Source of the DNA: Gigaspora rosea
Taxonomy: Eukaryota; Glomeromycota; Glomeromycetes; Diversisporales; Gigasporaceae
Length of the DNA: 64,000 nucleotides
Assembly: GCA_003550325.1 (NCBI GenBank)
Contig: QKWP01000105.1
Location: 193,472 to 257,471, forward strand
Reading direction: 5' to 3'
Below are positions 42,588 to 55,060 of the stretch, in pieces. The position numbers and the translations under genes were made by a program. The notes under the pieces were generated by a model, which was not told the DNA's origin, did not search any database, and worked only from the letters and a program-made list of their open reading frames with translations. Every line of letters starts with the position of its first letter. The first letter of the stretch is position 1.

Positions 42588-43215
42588 CAGGGCATAGGTA
42601 AAAAATTTGGCATGCCAATATGGGCATGCCATTAGGTTGAGGCATGCCCTTTGGGCATGCCCATTTAAGTTACGTGATTACAATCTGTTATTAGCCAATC
42701 ATATAACATAAATCACAGGATTTGCATTAATAGAATTCTTTTTTTTCATTTAAATTTGCTTTATAAAGTATTACTATATAGTGGCTCTCGATATAACAGA
42801 GACTAAGTAAAATGTTGATATAATGGATCAAGATTCAATTCCATATTATAATAAATACTACTTGATATAATGGATTTACTAATAAAACTCTCGATAAAGT
42901 GGATTTTAAAAAATTCCTCACTATGTGCCTAAGGTACTACATCATATTGAGAGCCACTATGTATATCTATAATTTTTGAGTCCAAAATTTTATTCTACTG
43001 TATATTATATTTCATGCAAAATTATATGATATATAAAATTCACATTTTAAAGCTCAACATATAACCCAATCATGATATTGAATTGGACAATTAGATTAGA
43101 AGTTTATAGACTATAATATATTTTTGGTGTATTAAAGTTCTATAGGTTAGGGTTAGGTTGGAGTTAAATATGGGCATACCCTCAAGGGCATGCCCCATGC
43201 CCCTGTGCCCTAAAC
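42588..43215. mobile_element. TIR element family T, inserted in LINE 1
   Basis: The ends GGTTCAGGGCATAGG and the complement of CCTGTGCCCTAAAC are inverted. Next to each are GGGCATGCC-type palindromic words (GGCATGCCCTTTGGGCATGCC on the left, GGGCATGCCC on the right). A related left end is at 57895–58015. Within it lies the TA-flanked MITE 42777–42961. Confidence 0.6.
42777..42961. mobile_element. TA-flanked MITE nested in family T
   Basis: The ends (T/C)ATAGTGGCTCTCGATAT and the complement of ATATTGAGAGCCACTATG are inverted, and the flanks are TA. It is Tc1/mariner-like, 185 bp, non-coding. Confidence 0.75.
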
Positions 43216-43829
43216 TCTATTTTTAAGCATTTTGATCTGTTTACTGTATATCATTTCACATCTTTCGTTCGTATAGTGCTCAATTTGCATAAGGTTTTCC
43301 TTATAACATTCTGCTGCTAGTTTTTGATTTAGTATTCTTTACCAACTTTAAGATCCTCTTGTTCCCATTGATCTATTTTTATATTCAGTGCTATGCTTAT
43401 CGACAAAATTGTATTGTTCCATTTTGTGAACTTTTTCTGCCTCCTGCTTGCTTTGTACTTGCTAACTTCTCTAATTATCTTGCTAATTTCGACTATACTA
43501 TGGTATAGCAGTGGTATAGCAGAAAGTTTTTCAGCTTTGTTTCCTTTTTCCTATTGTTAAGTATATTTATAATTCTCTTTTTAGATATATTTTTATTTGT
43601 AGCACAAATGATTCTATTTATAAAACTATTCCAGACACGGTTTACAAATTCTGATTTATTGTTTCCTTCAAACTGATTTTTTTTAGTGAATCTATTGAAC
43701 TTCTTTTTGTTAGATATAAGTCGAGATTACTAGTATAACAATCACAATTTTCCTCATTAGCCCTATCGTAGAGGTAAATTGTCTTTTATAACCTTTTTTT
43801 CTAGTGTTGGCTGTACTTAGTGTGGGCTT

Positions 43830-44562
43830 TAAATGTTCAATCTTGATCCTACCATTGCTACTTTGTGATCACTATCTGTAATTACTATCATATCCACAAT
43901 TTGGACCTTAGTTAGGCCTGCGAGCAAGTTGTGCAAGATCCAGATTTGATCAATTCTTGTACCATATTCCTGGCTAGACCATGTGACTTCTCTTAAATCT
44001 GGATTCATTTTCTAAATATGTTTACAAAGTTTTAATTTATTAACTATATATGAAGCGGTAGGTGCTTTTGATTTGATTTTGAGTTTTTGCTAAGACAGTC
44101 CAACTCTAAGTCAATAATGTGATTAAAGCCTCCCATTATTACAAAGTGTTCATTTTGCTTTCTTTCTAGAACTCTTCTAACAACTAATTGTTGCACCTTC
44201 TTTGCAAGATTCTTGTTATTTGGTGGGATATATAGCATTATTATAACTAAGATAAACTATTTGAAGAAAAAGATTGCTTTTATAAAATACTCATTCACCC
44301 TTTTAACCTTCCCCAAATGAGATTCCCATAATTTTGAAACCCACAAACCAATTCTTCTTATTTTTACACATATTTGCCCAAAATAAGACATATTTGCTAT
44401 CATCTTTTAGTATATATTTGCCCTTCTTACTCGATATATTGGTTTCTGCTAAACCTATTATATTAATTTTCTTCTCTATTCCCTATTCTATTAATCATTT
44501 TACTTTTGTGATATTGTATTTAAGTCCATTAATATTATGACAACTTATATTAAGGTTATTTA
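43830..44562 (-). pseudogene. LINE 1 AP-type endonuclease, broken
   Basis: N-terminal part near the 5' end: NINGLKYN, then IIGLAETNIS (about 44540–44440; the metal-binding Glu). Middle: HFVIMGGFNHIIDLE (44150–44090; GDFN-like, with Gly for Asp in the DFN motif). C-terminal: RIDQIWI and ITDSDHKVAM (about 43960–43860; the catalytic Asp-His). This is the exonuclease-endonuclease-phosphatase fold that cuts target DNA in LINEs. Several frameshifts; dead. Confidence 0.7.
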
Positions 44563-44937
44563 AGGGTAGAGTGAACGTAGATCATTTTTCATATGATCTA
44601 CGTGGTATTTTAGAATTTTATATAGTAAATAAAAAAATGCTTCTGATAAATTTTTTTAAGATTTTGACCAATTTGTATAAAATTTATATATTAGGTAGTT
44701 TTAAATAATTTGTTTATAATAATGAAGTTGCGCAATATCTATTGCTTTAAAAAAATCAACTTTATATATAATTAAATTTTTGTAGTATGCTATATGATTT
44801 TTGTAGGTTGTACAAAGAATTGATTGGTCAGATCATATGATGTTTACATGTAAATCATATGATATCATACAAATTGGTTACACAAAGTTGATCTACAATC
44901 GATTTTATATGAAATTAGAAATTTGTACACCCTACCC
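44563..44937. mobile_element. TTAA-flanked TIR element, family S
   Basis: GGGTAGAGTG at the left and the complement of CACCCTACCC at the right, flanked by TTAA on both sides (44559–44562 and 44938–44941). TTAA duplication is typical of piggyBac-type insertion. 375 bp, no ORF. It is inserted just upstream of the endonuclease of LINE 1. A similar end is at 10114. Confidence 0.65.
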
Positions 44938-45199
44938 TTAAGCTATTTCCTTCTGCGTCTATATAGTATTGTTTTGCATATTCGTTCGTTGGTTTTATGC
45001 ATTGTTTTTTCTTTTATTTGGCAAGGCACAAATTTACCTATGTTTCTTTAGTACAACTGTGGCACTTTTAGAAGCGATAGTGGGCTATGTGCACACCACC
45101 AGGTTGTTCCCTACATGATCAATGTGTCTGGCCTGCCTGTTTTCAATTAGTTCCAACCTATTGAGGATTTCATGTAATATTGTATTGACCTGTGATTCT

Positions 45200-46710
45200 T
45201 TTTGTGTGAAAAATATATATCCATGTTTTTTTTTTATTTTTTGTTTCTAATTTTCTTTTTTTCAAAAAATTTCTGTGGCTTTTATTTAATATTCTTTCAT
45301 TGACCAGAATGTTTCTTTTAATTTCTCAAATCTACGTTCTCAATAATACTTATAGCATTTGAACCTTTTAGAATTTTTTCTTTTCCTATAGCTTGATTGT
45401 TTTTTAAATCTAGATTATTTCATTCTAGCTTAGTATGGTAGTAATACATCATTTTTCTAAAGCAAAGTTACAATCTTGTTCGTTTGCAAAATAAATAGAT
45501 ACAGTTCCTCTTTGGTTCATATTTCTATTGGTTGAGATATAAACAGCTTTAGCGTTAATACATCTGAGCTGCTTGAGTAGTATTGTTTCAATCGCTACAT
45601 TAGAGATATTACTAATGATAAGTTTGTATTTACTTCTATAAGTGTTTCTGTATCATATTGCCCTTAGGTGAGGCAGACTATTTTAACCAGTTCAAAATAA
45701 ACAGCCTATGCATTTTCTAGTTTTATCCTTCGTTTTTCATTTTTAAACTCAACTTCTATGTAAGCTACTTTTGATTTTCTGTTCGCTATAAAACCCTTTA
45801 CTGTTATTCTACCATAGAAACTGAGGTTTTTCCTAATTTGTTATATGAGGGTCCTATTTGGTATATCCCATAAAGTGAGGTTTTTTTTAACTTTTTCCTT
45901 TGACCTATTGAGAGAGAATTTTAGTTGAAACAACTTTGTTTTCTTATTTGTTACATTTCCATCTCTTAGTTCAAATTTTGTTTTCAGTTTTGTTTTATTT
46001 TGATTTGTTTCTGGATCCAATTCCATTGAGGATTTGTTATCGTCTTTCTTTCTTCTTTTGTGTGTTTCTGAAAAGGAATATGTGTTTTGATTCTTAATTA
46101 CGGAAACTAATCTTTCTTTTTGCAGTAATTCTACTCCGTTATCTTTGTCTTGTTTATTATTTGAGTCTAAGTCCATTGGAACTTTGAAAAAAATTTCTTT
46201 GTAAGATGCTATATTAATCGACATTTGTTCAGTCTGGTTTTTTCCTTTGTTTTTCCATTTTCTTGATTTTATAACTGATAAAACCACTTTCTGCTTCTAG
46301 TAAAAGAGCCTTTCTTTTTTGTTTGTCAGTATGCTTTTGGTCTTCTTTGATCAACTTAAGTTGATGTTCCGTAATATTTGGGTAATTTCAACCAACTGCC
46401 TTATAATGTAAACTTCTTCCACAGTGATTATATCTGAGATTTCTTGATCAATTATTTGTGTTTTTCTATACTACTCCTTTTTTAGTAAGTTTATCAACTC
46501 CTACTACCTGATCTAATGGCTTAATAGTCTTTTTTAAGAAAATTAACTTTCCACTCCGGTACTAAATCGAGGTTTATTGAATATCTATGCCAAGATTTGA
46601 TATTCTGAAAACAGATTCCAAATTCAATACGTGTTGAACCTTTTTAGTTTGTTTATTGTTTATTGTTGTTTGTTTACTTTTTGTTGTTTATTTCCAGACA
46701 TATTTTTTTA
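45200..46710 (-). pseudogene. LINE 1 ORF1 (gag-like), broken
   Basis: An ATG at about 46704 starts MSGNKQQKVNKQQ. Further on, a NHCGRSLHYKAVG segment (about 46430–46390) resembles a CCHC-type knuckle remnant. The frame 46287–45841 is strongly basic (KSRKWKNKGKNQT, KRRKKDDNK), as expected for an RNA-binding ORF1 product. Multiple frames; dead. Confidence 0.5.
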
Positions 46711-46980
46711 TAGCTGATCTACACTACAGAGTATTACCAATGCCTCAAAAATTTTTTAAAATTTGTTAACTTTTTGAAAAAGTGCTTTCTTCTTGACTAC
46801 ACTAACGGTTTTTGTATATGAGTATTTCTGTTTAATAAACTCTAGCTAAATTTTTGTTCTTTATCTTTTTTGTTAAACTTGTTTAACTTGGTTGCTAGTA
46901 GGAATATCTTGAATTTTTTGTCTTCTCTTTTTGTTCGAGTATGGCCATGAGGATTAGCAAAAAGAATTTTTAGTAGAATT

Positions 46981-47495
46981 TTAAAATATTATAGGCCGTA
47001 ATAACTTATATAAAATTATATATATAATTTGCAAATGAAAAATTTTTATTATTTACTTTTAATTTTTATATTTGGGGATAAGTTAATAGAAATCAAACAA
47101 ATTTTTTTTAGTAACTTTTTTTAAAAGTTTAAGTCAAAATAATTTAACATGAACTTAATCAAATTTGATAATTTTTTTGAATTAATTTTATATAAGTTTA
47201 TAAAATTAATTTAAAAAAAATTTTATCAAATTTAATTAAATTTTTGTTAATAGTTATAGGATATGTTCATATATAATAGCTTGAAATGTAGTTACTTATA
47301 AATCAAATAAGTTGATTCATCTAATTTTATATCAGATATATAAAATTATACAAAAAAATCATTTAATTGATAGTTCACCAGTTAATTGGAGGTTGTTCAT
47401 AGTATAATATAATGCAAATTATATATAAAAATCACTATAGTATGAATGTGGTGTGCATATCAGTTACACAATATATCACAACAAAATTTTTTACA
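46981..47495. other. AT-rich, no gene seen
   Basis: 5' flank of LINE 1 and AT-rich sequence with inverted AAAAATTTT words near 47100–47230. No gene. Confidence 0.3.
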
Positions 47496-48460
47496 TATAA
47501 AATTTATAAAAAAATATATAAAATTACTATAAGCTTTGAATCTTTGATGTTTCTTCCTCTACATATTAACTTAAAATTAAAATTTTCAGAAATATAAAGT
47601 ACAGTAAGAAGAAAAAAGTGAGCTTAAAATTAAATTAAAATTTCGTTGATTTTGAACAAAACAAAAATGTAACTTTGCTAAAAACAAATATTTACTGATT
47701 TTAAAACAATAAATATATGTAAAATTATGTCCTGAACAACTGTACTTAGGCGACCAAAGTAGGTTACCTTGTAAAAAAAATGGATTACCTATGTACTAAA
47801 GTAAAATTTTTGAGTTTTTAATATAAAACCCTTTTTTTTATTAGAAAATAACCTATTTTGAGTGCTTAAGCAAACTTGTTCAGCATGCAATTTTACTTGT
47901 GTTTAAAGTCAAATGTGTTTTTTGGCTATTTACTAGGTAAAAATGGAGTTGAAGTTAGAAAAAATTTTTTAAAAAATTTTTTTAAAAAAAAATTTTTTCT
48001 AACATCAACCCTATTTTTTACCTAGTAAATAGCCAAATAAATGCATTTTAACCTTAAATACGAGTAAAATTGCATGCCAAACAACTTTGCTTAAGCACAC
48101 AAAGTAAGTTATCTTGATAAAAAAGGGGTTTATATTAAAAACTCAAAAAATTTTACTTTAGTATATAGGTAATCCATTTTTCTTATAAGGTAATCTAACT
48201 TTGGTCACCTAAGTAAAGTGTTCAGAACATAATTTTATACATACTCATTGTCTATAATTATTAAATATTTGTTTTTGGTAAAGTTATATTTTTGTTTTGT
48301 GCAAAATTGGCAAAATTTTAATTTAATTTTTAACCTCAATTTTTTCTTTTCTTCATGCTCTAATTCCCGAAAACTTTAATTTAAGTTAATATGTAGAGAA
48401 AAAAATATTAAAGATTCAAAGTAATTTTATATGTTTTTTTTATAAATTTATATATAACTA
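47495..48460. repeat. Large palindrome, arms about 480 bp
   Basis: The two halves mirror each other around about 47977, where TTAGAAAAAATTTTTTAAAA meets its complement. Marker pairs: CTATTTACTAGGTAAAAATG against TTTTTACCTAGTAAATAGCC, GTTCAGCATGCAATTTTAC against GTAAAATTGCATGCCAAAC, and GACCAAAGTAGGTTACCTTG against its complement near 48185. No ORF. Arms are about 90% matched, so it is not brand new. Confidence 0.75.
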
Positions 48461-48770
48461 AAAACTCAGTCATAAATACAGTCTAGGATTTTTCCATATT
48501 TGGATAATATCGATCGTACTATTTTTAGTATAGGATTACCAATCNCAAGATAACCTACTTTGGGCGCTTAAGCAAAGTTGTTCAGCATGCAATTTTACTT
48601 GTGTTTAAAGTTAAAATGTGTTTTTTTAGCTATTTACTAGAAAAAATGGGGTTTAAGTAAAAAAAAATTTTTTTTTAAATATGATTAATAATAAAAAATA
48701 TAGGATTTTTCCATATTTGGATAATATCGATCGTACTATTTTTAGTATAGGATTACCAATCAGATAATTC
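48461..48770. other. Join with duplicated sequence around an N
   Basis: The 60-base text starting TAGGATTTTTCCATATTTGG occurs at about 48484–48544 and again at 48703–48762, on either side of the N at 48545. The stretch between repeats part of the neighbouring palindrome. It is probably a contig end placed in the palindrome, not real DNA order. Confidence 0.55.
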
Positions 48771-49900
48771 TAAATGTATTTGTTATACAAAGTCTAGATC
48801 ATAGTAAATCATATAGAAATATCGAATTTAATAGTATCAATCTAATTGCTTTTACTTATTTGTATTCAACTTTCATATATTCTTATAATACTACTAAAAT
48901 GCACCTTTGGTGTTTATTTATTTTTTATATATAAGCCATTCTAAGCTCATTGTGCGATGAATACGCTTACTCACTCTATAAAAAAAAATTTCTTGAAATT
49001 GTCTAAAAAATTAAAATTATCTGATTTTTTGTTTGGAAACTTGACTTCGTTCAGAACATTTTAAATGATATTTGTTAAATGTATAAAGGTATAGGTTTTA
49101 ATATATTTTTTATATATGATATTATTTATATGATAATTATTAATTAAAAACTTCTTTTTTTATATCCCATACAAATATCATAATGAATAGTACAAACATA
49201 AACTGTTCAGAAAATCGACTCCATTCTGAACAATTTCTGACAATTTTAGACCATAGTCAACCCTAATCCTATCTTAACAATATATGTTATTTTAAGCTCA
49301 TTGTGTAATGTTTACTATAATCTATCCAAACACTTTAATCTAAACTATATGACAAGTCTGCCACTACCATTTTCATGTGTCAAAAGTTCACCAAAACTAT
49401 AATTTACAAGGCTCTTGTTAGTCACCAACGGATGATTGTAAACGGCATCGGCACAAGGGACAAAACCAAATCAACATCAGCACTAATGTGATAATAGCAA
49501 ACTGCATTAGCATAAAAGCATAATGAAAGTAAACCTTATTGTTTTCTGTACTGTGTAAAGTATGTACTAGAAACATAAAGTAAGTACTTACTGAACAAGT
49601 ATGTATTCATTTATATTATATAATAATTATTATTATACTTGTAACAAAATATATCAGTAATAAACAAACAAAATTTTAAAATCATGTTCTTATTTAAATA
49701 CTTAAATTTTATGAAGTAGACAAGTGATGCTAGTATATAAATAATATGCAAATTAAAATTTTGATTATAATTGGATTTTACTCTATATTATCCTATTATA
49801 TCTTAAATTAACCGGATACTTCAATAATTTATCTATTTATTAATTTTATAATTCGGGTATCTGGATAGCCTAATAGTTAACCGGTTATTGTACTCTAGGG
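48771..49900. other. AT-rich, no gene seen
   Basis: It contains a diverged inverted pair around TTGTTCAGAACATTTTAAAT (49050) and AACTGTTCAGAAAATCGACTC (49200). No supported coding region. Confidence 0.3.
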
Positions 49901-49902
49901 TA

Positions 49903-50099
49903 CAACAGGACCCCGAAGAACTCTAATATAACTCAGATGATTCTAAAAAAGAAAATTTGTATAAAAATTCATCAAATGTTGCATTTTTATATAGTAAATC
50001 TTCAAATTTTGCTCTATTTTATACATCTATTTGGCTAAAATACTGCTAAAATTATACAAACTCAGATCTGAGTTGTATCAGAGTTCTTTGGGGTCCTGG
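49903..50099. mobile_element. TA-flanked MITE, family R
   Basis: CAACAGGACCCCGAAGAACT at the left and the complement of AGTTCTTTGGGGTCCTGG at the right, flanked by TA. About 35-bp inverted repeats, 197 bp, non-coding. Confidence 0.65.
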
Positions 50100-50702
50100 T
50101 ACGACCACTATAATGTAAGAAATTGAGTTGTTGTATTAACTGGTAGTTTTCCTGCTGTATAATATAAGTTAGCATTAATATGAAACATGACTATTATAGA
50201 TAAAGATTTGTTTAATCAGTTAATTATTATTGATTTATCTGTAATTGTACATATATTTTTAAAGCAATATTATTTTAATATTACTAGAAAATGAAAAAAA
50301 ACTTGTTAAAGATTACATTTTATAATATATACAAAGGAAATTATATTAGAAGATGTGTAAAGTAGGGCTCCGACAGACCCGAACTAAGGCTGGACTTTAG
50401 GCAAGTCTGAGTCTGGTTCGAATTTCAAACTGAATTCTGACTCAAACTATTTTACAAACTCAGTCTGGTCCGAGTCCGAATATCAAACTTTTGGCTTGGT
50501 TCAAATTTGGTTTGAGTCCGGTCCGAAAGTTTGAGTCTGGTCCAAAAGTCTAATACCAAATCTAACATGCATAAGATAGTGTTGATGCCGTGAACAAAGT
50601 CACAGGCATCCATTTGTCACAAGACCATGACCAACATAGCAGGTTTTACTTGATTGGATGATCAACACAAAATGTTATACAAAATATTTCACATAGTAGT
50701 GT

Positions 50703-50861
50703 TAGGGATTGGAACCGTTTAACCGTTTAAAAATTGCTCTATAGTTCCAAGCAGAATTATGTTGGTCATGGGCCAGAATTATTTTAATGCCGGCCAAATT
50801 AAATTGTTAAACGGTTAAACGATTAAACGATTAGGAAATTTTTAGGCGCTTCCAATCCCTA
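50703..50861. mobile_element. hAT-type MITE nested in the larger hAT element
   Basis: TAGGGATTGGAA and its complement at the ends, with the 8-bp duplication AGTAGTGT (50695–50702 and 50862–50869). Internal GTTTAACCGTTTA words near both ends. 159 bp, non-coding. Confidence 0.85.
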
Positions 50862-50869
50862 AGTAGTGT

Positions 50870-51481
50870 AATGTTTTGTAGTTACAAAAATGGTTGGGTA
50901 GCCACAGAGACGAATTGGCCAAACTTGATACCAAATAAAAGCGAAAGAGCACTTTCTGGTCTATATACTATCAAAGTAATTTGGTAATTCACGAAGTAAT
51001 TTGGAAATTAGATAAAAAGTATGTTTGGACGTTTAAAATTAGTCTATAGGTATAATAAATTAACCAAATTCAACAATTTAAGCTGTCTTTTGTTTGTAAA
51101 AACTTATTTTTTGTAATCTTAACTAATAAAGAAATCTGTCTATAATATAGGCTAATAACATGAAGCTGGGCGCTATAAGGATAATAGATTTCATGAGAAG
51201 AGTTAAAAAAAAATACTGTAGCATACTTTAATCTTGTAATGATTGTTAAATAGAATTAATTAGTTTGATATTAGAATGAACATTATAAGTTATTTTTAGC
51301 ATTTTTTTTTATTGTTTATTAGCATTATAGGATAGGTTTAATCATTTATTTTTTGTATTTTTTATTTTTTGTTTCTTTTCTTTCTTTGATTTGTAATATA
51401 TTGAAGTTTTTTAATAAAATTTAGTTTATTGGAGTTTTCTGATTTTGTTTGGTTTTGTTTGTACTGGTAATAAGATTATTT
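50870..51481. other. Interior of the hAT element, no gene seen
   Basis: AT-rich sequence without an open frame above about 60 codons and without hAT transposase motifs. Confidence 0.35.
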
Positions 51482-52640
51482 TTTAAACCGTCTAGCAGGC
51501 AAATTTGCCTGCTTATTTTATTTTTTAAAAGTATTTTAAGTTTTTTTAACATTTTTTTAAGCTTGACCCCTCCTATTCATTGAATAAAATTAAAGATATT
51601 CCTTTTATAAATAATATATTTAAATTTTATTATTCTATCTTTAATTTTGATCAAGATATTGATTGCATTTTTAACAAAACTTATTTTTTAATTTTACTAT
51701 TAAAATTTTAAAAAGTTTTTTAAAATTTTATATATTCCCGAAAAGAAATTTTATAGTTATTACTAAGTAAAGTCTAAATTTTGTTTAATAAATTATAAAA
51801 GTTAAAATAATAAAAGTAGTGTAATTTTAAATTGTCTACAACTTTGGATTAAGGTAATAGGATTAAATCTTAAATTTTTATTAAATAAAACTAAAAAAAA
51901 AGAAAAAATTTTAAAACTAAAATTTTTTTAAAAAATTATAAAATTTTCTTTTATAAGCAATCTTAAATTTTTTATAAATATTTAGCAAATAAAAGGAAGC
52001 TTTAAATAGTATATAATCATAGTTTTTATTTAATTTGTAATCCACATATGAACCAATGAAAACATAGTAAACTGTGGGGATATGTTACTATGTAATCTTT
52101 TGCCTTTTTTGGAATCTGGTATTTCCCAAAGATAAATTGATTTTGTACTAAATAAACCTCTCATATACCATAATAAAAGTTGTAGAGGAAATAATTATGA
52201 GCATAATGGTGGTGAAACAACAAAATCAGCCAAGCAGATTGTAAGATATGGGCATTTTTGTCTTTATGACAATTTGTTTACTTCTTTGTTTATATTATAT
52301 AGTCATAAGGCAAATACACCTATATTTCATTATCCACTAGGCCGAATTTAATATTTTAATACTATTATACTCGTATTTTGTTCCTATACAACGTTTGTTA
52401 TGTGCACAAAAAAAATTTTATTTAGTACAAAATCGATTATCTTTGGAGAAACTCCAGATTCCAAAAAAGGTAAAATTTAATAGTGAGAATTACATGATTT
52501 TTTACTGGTTCACAGGCGGATCACAAATTAAAAAAAAAATTATAAAATATTTTTATTTTTTAAAAAAATAGATTAGATATGAATTTATAAAATTTAAGCA
52601 GGCAAATTTGCCTGCTTATCTGAACAGTTTAAGAGATATT
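51482..52640. mobile_element. Palindrome-ended TIR element (family Q-like) nested in the hAT element
   Basis: TTTTAAACCG-TAGCAGGCAAATTTGCC on the left (51487–51515) and the complement of GGCAAATTTGCCTGCTTATC with GTTTAAGAG on the right (about 52600–52632). Both ends contain the 18-base palindrome GCAGGCAAATTTGCCTGC. An inner inverted pair, 52065–52155 against 52430–52520 (CCTTTTTTGGAATCTGG), marks a further nested or fold-back element. No ORF. Confidence 0.6.
52030..52520. repeat. Inner inverted repeat (about 85-bp arms)
   Basis: The arms share CCTTTTTTGGAATCTGG, then TTTGTACTAAATAAA, with ACATATGAACCA / TTCACAGG words outside. It is probably another MITE inside the palindrome-ended element. 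Confidence 0.6.
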
Positions 52641-53341
52641 TTTAGGTTTAAATTATCGAGATTTTATGGTAAAGACTTCTGCTAGTATTAACTTTTATAA
52701 TTATTTTCTACATATTAATTTTTTTTTTATTCGTGATTTGATATTTTTGATATTTTTATTAATCTTCAATTAACCAATAAAATTTTTATAATATCATGAA
52801 ATAATCTACAAAAATTGGCCAATCACTATGAAAGCCTGCTATGTTATTATAACCTGGGCCTATGATGATGGGTAAGTATTAATTAGAGTAGCTATGTGAT
52901 GCAATTATGCTAAAACAAGGAATGTATTAAGTATGATACTACAGATAGTTTTTGAAAATTAATATATTATTATTTACTAAAAAAGAACGAATTTTTTGCA
53001 AAAAAGTAAAAATTGCGATAAAATTGCATAAAACAGTGAGTTTTTTTTTTTTTTTAAGTTTTTTTACACATTTTGTGAAATATATATTTATAATCCATGG
53101 TTGCTTACAGATCAAATGGGCTTAAGAGATTTTGAACTCTTTAATACTGGACCTAGACAGGTTTGTGAACTTTGAACCAGACCTGGACTGACTATAATCA
53201 TGTTTGAGTTTGGTTTGGGTTCGGTACTTTAGGTTCGGGTCTGAGTCTGTGTTCGAAATTTTCAAAATTTATGGTTCAAGTCCAGGTTCAAGTCTGGGTT
53301 CAGCCAGACCCAGTCCAAACTTCAGAGCCCTAGGTGTAAAG

Positions 53342-54726
53342 TAGAATAAATGAGATTAATAAATTCGAACTTATCAAGGGTTTAATAAGCGAATAAAATT
53401 ATTAGTAAAACTATTTACTATTTTTTAATCTTTTAAAAAAAAAATTAAATTGAATTCTATCTTACTATCTTGACTTTTATTAAGATACAATTCAATTTTC
53501 TATATTTGTGAAACTATTCAGATATCTATTTTGTATTTTTTCCTTTTTTTGATCTAGTTTTACTATTTTTTTTTTTAGACTAAACAATTACTAAGCTCGT
53601 AGCAACAATGGCAGGAAACATCTGATTCAAAATTATTCTTATAAAGATTCAAAAAATTAGTATACTGTTTATATGAAGTGCTTTTATTAACGCTTTTTCT
53701 TTTCTAATCTATTTCAAGAAAATTAGATATTGTCTGGAATTTGAGTAAATAAAGATAAATAATAGTTACTCTTTTATTGCTCTTTTTTTTTTGACTTTAC
53801 TTAAAATAAATCAGCTAATAAAATATAGATTAAACAAATTGAAACTGAAAACCAGTTTAAAAACTAGTAATTTTTTTGTATTACTATTTTTTCTTTTTTC
53901 TTTCAACTTGAACTAATTTTTTTTTTTTTTAGGCTTTGATTTTATTAGAACATGACCTATTATCAGGCCAAAAAGGTTAGACATAATTTGAAACTAAACA
54001 TGAATTGAAAATTGAAGCTAATTTTAAACAAAAATATAATTTTTTTTATTCTTGTTGTACTTGTTTTTTTTTCTTTTTAATTAACTTGCAGATTGGATTG
54101 GCATTAAAAAAAAAATAAAAAAAGGCCTTTAAATATTAGAACTAACTAGTAATATCTAAAAAAAAAATTAAATTAGCCAATCACACAAGCATGGATATTT
54201 GAATATTGTTAGCAAATATTGTTCAATTCTAGCTAATTTTTGTAGATAAAATACAATTATTGGCTAATTAAATACTTGAACAACAATATTTGCTAGATGG
54301 CTACATTTACTACGGTATATATCATTTAGGCAGTATTTGGTAACAATCTATTTGTTTGGACTTAAAGTGAACATGAACACAAACATATTTGAATATTATC
54401 AAAATGTTCAAACAAATTGTATGAACAGTATATGTGTATATTACTACAAATATTGTATATTAAGATAGAATATTAGTATATTTAGAATAGAACAGTAATC
54501 TGTTTTCTTTTTCATATTTAAAATTTAAAGATATCTATTTTTTTCATAATTATTTTGTTATAAAACTAAAGTGCTAAAAATTGATCCAAATAATATAACT
54601 TAAGTTTTTAAATATTAATTTTCCAAAAGGGCATATTCCAACAAAGTTAGCTAGCACTAGCTAAATGCAAAAGGTCTTAGAAAAATGATTTTTAAAATAT
54701 TGTATAGTAACCACTATCATTATAAT
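53342..54726. other. AT-rich, no gene seen
   Basis: It includes an inverted pair around ATTTAATAAAAGTT/ATACAATTC near 53450–53500 and T-runs. No supported gene or RNA. Confidence 0.3.
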
Positions 54727-54879
54727 AAGGGCAGTGTCATTAATCACCTGATTATTTTTTATCAGAGGCCTACCCCCCTCCCTCTTCCTTAATATATAAA
54801 TAGTCAGGTTCTTATATATAATTTCAACTTTTTTTACCCCCTTCCCCCTCTAAAAAATCATCTAATTTTTGTTACTCCC
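54727..54879. mobile_element. MITE family U, copy 2
   Basis: AAGGGCAGTGTCATTAATCA at the start and AATTTTTGTTACTCCC at the end form imperfect inverted repeats. The core CACCTGATTATTTTTTATCA is shared with 2876–3040. Confidence 0.65.
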
Positions 54880-54880
54880 N

Positions 54881-55010
54881 ATTTTTTATCAGAGGCCTAC
54901 CCCCCTCCCTCTTCCTTAATATATAAATAGTCAGGTTCTTATATATAATTTTAACTTTTTTTACCCCCCTCCCCCCCTAAAAAACACCTGATTTTTGTTA
55001 CTCACCTAAT
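54881..55010. other. Second partial copy of the same MITE across an N
   Basis: After the N at 54880 the sequence repeats 54750–54879 with a few differences in C-runs. This is either a contig-join duplicate or an allelic copy. Confidence 0.6.
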
Positions 55011-55060
55011 GCAAATACAAAGCTAATATAATTTTAACTATATACTAAAAGTACTACAAA

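Larger units (their letters stand above)
42171..43829 (-). pseudogene. LINE 1 region between endonuclease and RT, with insertion
   Basis: Degraded coding sequence upstream of the RT, containing the insertion at 42588–43215. Only short open pieces remain, and no motif is certain apart from position. Confidence 0.4.
35775..46980 (-). mobile_element. LINE 1: dead EN–RT–RNase H retrotransposon with several insertions
   Basis: Minus-strand order from the 5' end: ORF1 with a zinc-knuckle-like segment (about 46705–45840), AP-type endonuclease (about 44560–43830), reverse transcriptase (about 42170–41280), C-terminal region, split RNase H (39860–39700 and 37250–36900), Cys-rich C-terminus (36680–36405), and an A-run at about 35783. 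Many frameshifts and stops. Insertions: 44563–44937, 42588–43215 (with 42777–42961 nested), 40701–40860, and about 37290–39715. No target duplication was identified. Confidence 0.7.
50363..53333. mobile_element. hAT-type non-autonomous element with nested insertions
   Basis: The ends TAGGGCTCCGA and the complement of TCAGAGCCCTA are inverted, and the 8-bp direct repeat GTGTAAAG flanks it (50355–50362 and 53334–53341). An 8-bp duplication and TAGGG ends are typical of hAT transposons. Subterminal regions are rich in GTCCGAGTC/GTTCGGGTC-type degenerate repeats on both sides. No transposase frame was found. Nested inside: 50703–50861, 51482–52640. Confidence 0.8.
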
